A DNA stretch of 44,848 nucleotides from Lachnospiraceae bacterium (GTDB lineage Bacteria; Bacillota; Clostridia; Lachnospirales; Lachnospiraceae), in the NCBI GenBank assembly GCA_900751995.1, contig CAADTP010000003.1:1-44848 (forward strand), given 5' to 3'. The notes below the pieces were generated by a model that worked only from the letters and a program-made list of their open reading frames with translations, was not told the DNA's origin and ran no database searches. The position numbers were made by a program, and so were the translations under genes. Shown piece by piece: positions 40,967 through 44,848 of the stretch; the first letter of the stretch is position 1; the number at the start of each line of letters is the position of its first letter.

Positions 40967-43711
40967 TTACCAGCGGTTTTTGATCTTGTTCTGTAGATTA
41001 TACAAAATGTTCATGGCCTCCATAGGCGTCAGATTCGTCATATCCAGCTCCTTGATCTCCTGTACGATATCATTATCCTGAACGGTATCAAAAAGAGACA
41101 TCTGTGCCATATCGACCTGATCATAGACAATTTTCTGTTTCTTCTTCGGAGCAGTCAGATCCTTGACTGCTGCCGTGATATCGGCATCGCTTAATTCCTC
41201 TACAAGCTCCTTCGCACGGTTGATAACAGAATCCGGAACACCGGCAAGCTTTGCCACCTGAATACCGTAGCTCTTATCGGCACCGCCTTTGACGATCTTA
41301 CGAAGGAATACGATGTCGTCCCCTTTTTCCTTGACGGCAATACAGTAGTTATTAACTCCCGGTATCTTTCCCTCCAGCTCTGTCAGCTCATGATAATGGG
41401 TCGCAAACAACGTCTTGGCTCCGCAGAGTCTGGTGTTGCTGATGTGTTCGATCACCGCCCAGGCGATCGCCAGACCGTCAAAGGTACTGGTTCCGCGACC
41501 GATCTCATCAAGGATCAGAAGACTCTTTGAGGTCGCGTTGCGCAGAATATTTGCAACCTCCGTCATTTCCACCATAAAGGTACTCTGTCCGCTTGCCAGA
41601 TCATCGGAAGCGCCGACTCTCGTAAAAATACGGTCCACAATGCCAATGTTCGCTTTCTCTGCCGGAACAAAGCTTCCAATCTGTGCCATCAGTACGATCA
41701 GAGCTGTCTGGCGCATATAGGTGGATTTACCTGCCATGTTTGGTCCGGTGATGATGGAAACTCTTTTTTTCTGATTATCCAGGTATGTATCATTTGAAAT
41801 GAACATATCGTTTTCGATCATCTGCTCTACGACCGGATGACGTCCTCCCTTGATATCAAGGACACCGGTTTCATTGATCTTCGGTCTGACAAAATTATTC
41901 TTTTCCGCAACAAGGGCAAGAGAGGCAAAAACATCCAGTGCAGCTACTGCCTTGGCAGTCTTCTGAATGCGCAGGACCTCCTGTCCGACTTTATCACGGA
42001 CATCCGCAAACAATTCATACTCCAGTGCATACAGACGGTCTTCTGCACCAAGGATCAGATCCTCCAGTTCTTTGAGTTCCTGTGTGATATAGCGCTCTGC
42101 ATTGGTCAGTGTCTGTTTTCGCACATAATTATCCGGCACCTGATCCTTGAAGGAATTTGTAACCTCCAGGGAATATCCGAATACACGGCTGTATTTGATC
42201 TTAAGAGATTTGATCCCGGTACGTTCCTTCTCACGGGCTTCCAGCTCTGCCAGCCACTTCTTGCCGTCTGTTCTGGAGCGGCGGTATTTGTCAACATCTG
42301 CATGATATCCTTCACGGATAATGCCTCCGTCTTTCTGTGCCAGCGGCGGTTCATCTACGATCGCACGCCGGATCAGATCTGTGACGTCCTCAAGAGGATC
42401 CATATCCTCATAGATCTTCTGCAGGATCGGTGCCTTAAACTCACCCAGAATCTGACGGATGAACGGGATCATTGCCAGAGAAGAAGCAAATGCAACCATA
42501 TCTCTCGGATTTGCGGACTGATAGCTGATCCGGCTGATCAGTCTCTCCAGATCGTAGATAGGATTGAGATATTCACGGATCTCGTCACGGAGCATCGGCT
42601 TCTGTGTCAGTTCCTCTACCGCCGTCAGTCTCTCCCGGATCTCTGTGGCATCGATCAGCGGCTGCTCCACATAGCCTCTTAAAGTTCTGGCTCCCATGGC
42701 AGTTCTGGTCTTATCCAGAACCCAGAGAAGAGAACCTCGCTTCTGTTTTTCACGAAGAGTTTCTACCAGTTCCAGATTTCTTCTGCTCGAACTGTCGATC
42801 AGCATAAATTTGTCGGCAGAATATGGTCGGATCGATGCCATATGGGAAAGTGCGGTCTTCTGTGTCTCATTCAGATACTGAAAAAGTGCTCCTGCTGCTA
42901 TCACACCGCTGTCATAATCCTGAATACCAAGCCCTTCCAGCGTATTTACATGAAAATGCTCCTTCAGTGTACGCTGACAGAGACTGTCATCAAAATACCA
43001 GTTATCCAGTGGAAAGATGCAGATACGAAGGCGGTCCTTCAGATCATCGGTATCAATTCCGCTCATAAAAAAAGCGTCATTGCAGATGATTTCCGCAGGG
43101 ACGAATTTGTTGATCTCATCCAGAAGCTTCTGAGGTTTGTCAACTTCTGTAAGAAAACAGTCACCTGTTGTGATATCTGCGATGGCACAGCCAAAATGAT
43201 CTTCCATTGATACAATAGACATCAGATAATTATTCTTGGACTCATCCAGAGAAGTCGCATCCAGCGTTGTTCCGGGTGTGACAACACGGATCACTTCCCT
43301 CTTGACCAGCCCTTTGGCTTTCTTCGGATCCTCCACCTGCTCGCAGATTGCTACTTTGTGTCCTCTTTCAATCAGGCGTTTGATATAGGTCTCCGCCGCA
43401 TGAAACGGAATCCCGCACATCGGTGCACGCTCTTCAAGGCCGCAGTCCTTGCCTGTCAGTGTCAGTTCCAGTTCTTTGGATACAAGCAGTGCATCATCAA
43501 AAAACATCTCATAAAAATCGCCCAGGCGGTAAAATAAAATACAGTCTTTATAAGTTTCCTTGGTCTTGCAGTATTCCTGCATCATCGGAGATAATTTCCC
43601 TGTGTTAACTGGAAACCCTGTATTTACGCGGCTTGTAGATGCTTTATGTTCCTCTTTGACCCACTTTTGACCCATTTTTTTTTCTTCTTCAGTGTTTCTT
43701 GTTTTTTCCAA
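40967..43711 (-). CDS. mutS: DNA mismatch recognition protein MutS
   Basis: A 914-residue MutS. The mismatch-binding domain begins with KLSPMMQEYCKTKETYKD and holds the Phe-x-Glu of DFYEMFFDDA. The ATPase domain holds TGPNMAGKSTYMRQ (about 652), DEIGRGTSTFDG and a helix-turn-helix. The start is uncertain: a TTG at 43711 has AGAGG upstream, and an in-frame ATG lies at 43675. Both leave 28-40 residues before the usual MutS start. The 41-bp gap to the integrase contains no convincing promoter. Confidence 0.95.
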   Translation of the reverse strand: MEKTRNTEEEKKMGQKWVKEEHKASTSRVNTGFPVNTGKLSPMMQEYCKTKETYKDCILFYRLGDFYEMFFDDALLVSKELELTLTGKDCGLEERAPMCGIPFHAAETYIKRLIERGHKVAICEQVEDPKKAKGLVKREVIRVVTPGTTLDATSLDESKNNYLMSIVSMEDHFGCAIADITTGDCFLTEVDKPQKLLDEINKFVPAEIICNDAFFMSGIDTDDLKDRLRICIFPLDNWYFDDSLCQRTLKEHFHVNTLEGLGIQDYDSGVIAAGALFQYLNETQKTALSHMASIRPYSADKFMLIDSSSRRNLELVETLREKQKRGSLLWVLDKTRTAMGARTLRGYVEQPLIDATEIRERLTAVEELTQKPMLRDEIREYLNPIYDLERLISRISYQSANPRDMVAFASSLAMIPFIRQILGEFKAPILQKIYEDMDPLEDVTDLIRRAIVDEPPLAQKDGGIIREGYHADVDKYRRSRTDGKKWLAELEAREKERTGIKSLKIKYSRVFGYSLEVTNSFKDQVPDNYVRKQTLTNAERYITQELKELEDLILGAEDRLYALEYELFADVRDKVGQEVLRIQKTAKAVAALDVFASLALVAEKNNFVRPKINETGVLDIKGGRHPVVEQMIENDMFISNDTYLDNQKKRVSIITGPNMAGKSTYMRQTALIVLMAQIGSFVPAEKANIGIVDRIFTRVGASDDLASGQSTFMVEMTEVANILRNATSKSLLILDEIGRGTSTFDGLAIAWAVIEHISNTRLCGAKTLFATHYHELTELEGKIPGVNNYCIAVKEKGDDIVFLRKIVKGGADKSYGIQVAKLAGVPDSVINRAKELVEELSDADITAAVKDLTAPKKKQKIVYDQVDMAQMSLFDTVQDNDIVQEIKELDMTNLTPMEAMNILYNLQNKIKNRW

Positions 43712-43752
43712 ATATTTAAACCTCTTCCTAAAATCTCATTTCATCAGCAAAA

Positions 43753-44848
43753 TCAGCTTTCTTTTCCATACTTTTCATCATACCGTTTGTATTCATCTTT
43801 TACATACCCCTGTTCAAGATGCGTATAATACTCTGTCATTTTCTGAGTAGAATGACCGCTGATTTTACCTACCGTAGCCGGTTTCATTCCAGATTGTACA
43901 CATCTTGTTACAAAAGTATGACGAAAGCTATGTGGAGTTACATCTAACATTTCTGCTTCTCGACCTTCTTTTTCAGCCTCTAATGCTTCTTGCTTATTTA
44001 CAATATTTTTGATTCGCTCACATTCATCTTCAGCATTGCCAGGAAGATAACTCATTCCTGTTGATGTTGTAAATATCAGTCCAGGATATTTTTTTAGAAG
44101 ATCATTTCCAGTTCCCCATTTCTTGCCTAACACTTTTTTGTCCTGATTCTGTTTTTCTTTCCAGCTTAAAAAAGCTTCAATTGCAATATCTGGCAGCGGA
44201 ATTATTCTGACACTTTTCTTTTTTTTCGGTGATGTAATCTGTGTAACATAATACGGCTCAGCAAGTTTCTTTCCCTGCTTGTCATAATACAATTTGACTC
44301 TGTTTAGCGTTTTGTATACACGAAGATATTTTTCATCGAAATTGACATCTCTCCATTGTAAGGCAAGTACTTCGCCTATACGCATTCCCGTATGCATCAA
44401 AATCAAGAAAAGTTCCTCATAACGGTCTCCTTTAATGGTTTCCAAAAAGCGATGGCTTTCGTCTGTACTAAGACAATTCTCTTTTACATCCAAAGCTTCT
44501 TCTGTAGGTTCTGCCAACACTTCTCCCGGTGTCTCAACGGAAAGCTTAACTTCTGCTGTAGGATCCGATGGAATCATTTTACTGGCTGCTACCCTCTCAA
44601 ACATTTGATGCACGACACTTAATGATTGCTTGATTGATGTAGGAGCGTATCCTTCATCCTCCAATTTTTTAATCATGTCAAGAATATGTTCCGGTTTGAT
44701 ATCTACCAGTTTCATGTAACCGATGTATTCTTCTGTTCTTCTAAAACCATCTTCATAATTTCTTATCGTGGTTGCTTTAAGATTCCGAACCTTATAAAGT
44801 TCCATCCATTTCTCATACCATTTTGAAACGGACATACTCGAATCAAAG
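43753..44848 (-). CDS. Tyrosine integrase of an integrative element, open at window edge
   Basis: At least 360 residues; the frame runs open past 44835 to the window edge, so the N-terminus may be missing. The catalytic set is complete: Arg in HTGMRIGEVLALQW, Lys after KKKSVRIIPL, HSFRHTFVT, SGHSTQ and EYYTH. It has a Tn916-like core-binding domain (YKVRNLKATTIRNYEDGF). The DNA looks more AT-rich than mutS. The gene ends 41 bp before mutS in the same orientation; the rest of the element would lie beyond the window. Confidence 0.88.
   Translation of the reverse strand, partial: FDSSMSVSKWYEKWMELYKVRNLKATTIRNYEDGFRRTEEYIGYMKLVDIKPEHILDMIKKLEDEGYAPTSIKQSLSVVHQMFERVAASKMIPSDPTAEVKLSVETPGEVLAEPTEEALDVKENCLSTDESHRFLETIKGDRYEELFLILMHTGMRIGEVLALQWRDVNFDEKYLRVYKTLNRVKLYYDKQGKKLAEPYYVTQITSPKKKKSVRIIPLPDIAIEAFLSWKEKQNQDKKVLGKKWGTGNDLLKKYPGLIFTTSTGMSYLPGNAEDECERIKNIVNKQEALEAEKEGREAEMLDVTPHSFRHTFVTRCVQSGMKPATVGKISGHSTQKMTEYYTHLEQGYVKDEYKRYDEKYGKES

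Noticed and set aside
41837..42682. 281-codon frame antisense to mutS
   Set aside because: Shadow of the mutS coding sequence; no promoter, ribosome-binding site or domain.
1..44848. CRISPR array, rRNA, tRNA or IS element
   Set aside because: No regularly spaced repeats, no cloverleaf or rRNA sequence in the intergenic regions, and no transposase frame were seen.

Overview
The window looks like a chromosomal segment of a low-to-moderate GC anaerobic Firmicute, most likely a member of the Lachnospiraceae (Clostridia). I base this on gene order and protein style: the rpmA-obgE-yhbY-nadD/yqeK-rsfS block, a Gram-positive LexA with its own box, the yggS-sepF-ylmH-lspA block, an iron-hydrogenase-like sensor next to a SpoIIE-type phosphatase, the radC-mreBCD-mrdA-minDE-rodA block, and mutS-mutL-miaA followed by a methionine-gamma-lyase-like protein and two FAD proteins. 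No rRNA, tRNA, CRISPR array or insertion sequence was recognised.

Layout. Positions 1-18.6 kb read on the + strand, except lexA. They hold the end of rpmA; obgE, yhbY, a fused nadD-yqeK and rsfS (ribosome assembly and NAD); lexA facing back, with a shared regulatory interval; an orphan HlyD-like protein followed by yggS, sepF, ylmH, aroB, lspA and rluD (cell division, lipoprotein and RNA-modification housekeeping); a cytidylate-kinase-like protein; an Fe-S/PAS sensor with a SpoIIE phosphatase, then dtd and nagA; and a recombinase cluster with one degenerate tyrosine recombinase, a 76-residue protein and one apparently active tyrosine recombinase. A strong bidirectional terminator at about 18.66 kb separates this arm from the rest.

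From 18.7 kb to the end everything reads on the - strand. In transcription order from the right edge there is a foreign-looking integrase (open at the window edge), then mutS-mutL-miaA-ynbB-like-two FAD proteins as one apparent unit ending in a terminator at 33.8 kb. Next is radC-mreB-mreC-mreD-mrdA-minD-minE-rodA-dacA (rod shape, septum placement and peptidoglycan synthesis) ending in a terminator at 24.1 kb. Then come an MBOAT acyltransferase with an SGNH partner, a small P-loop protein with its own promoter and terminator, and mgtE.

The points that stand out are: (1) a roughly 460 bp gene-poor interval before mgtE that contains a perfect-consensus promoter, a structured putative RNA of about 200 nt enclosing a 30-codon ORF, and several perfect palindromes; (2) the dead/active recombinase pair with a repeat-rich spacer; (3) an integrase directly upstream of mutS-mutL with no visible mutS promoter; (4) a mre/min operon without minC and with an MreB altered in its second phosphate loop; (5) the hydrogenase-like sensor whose H-cluster ligands are kept while the proton-transfer cysteine is lost. 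Functional statements are inferred from sequence motifs read by eye. No database search was run.
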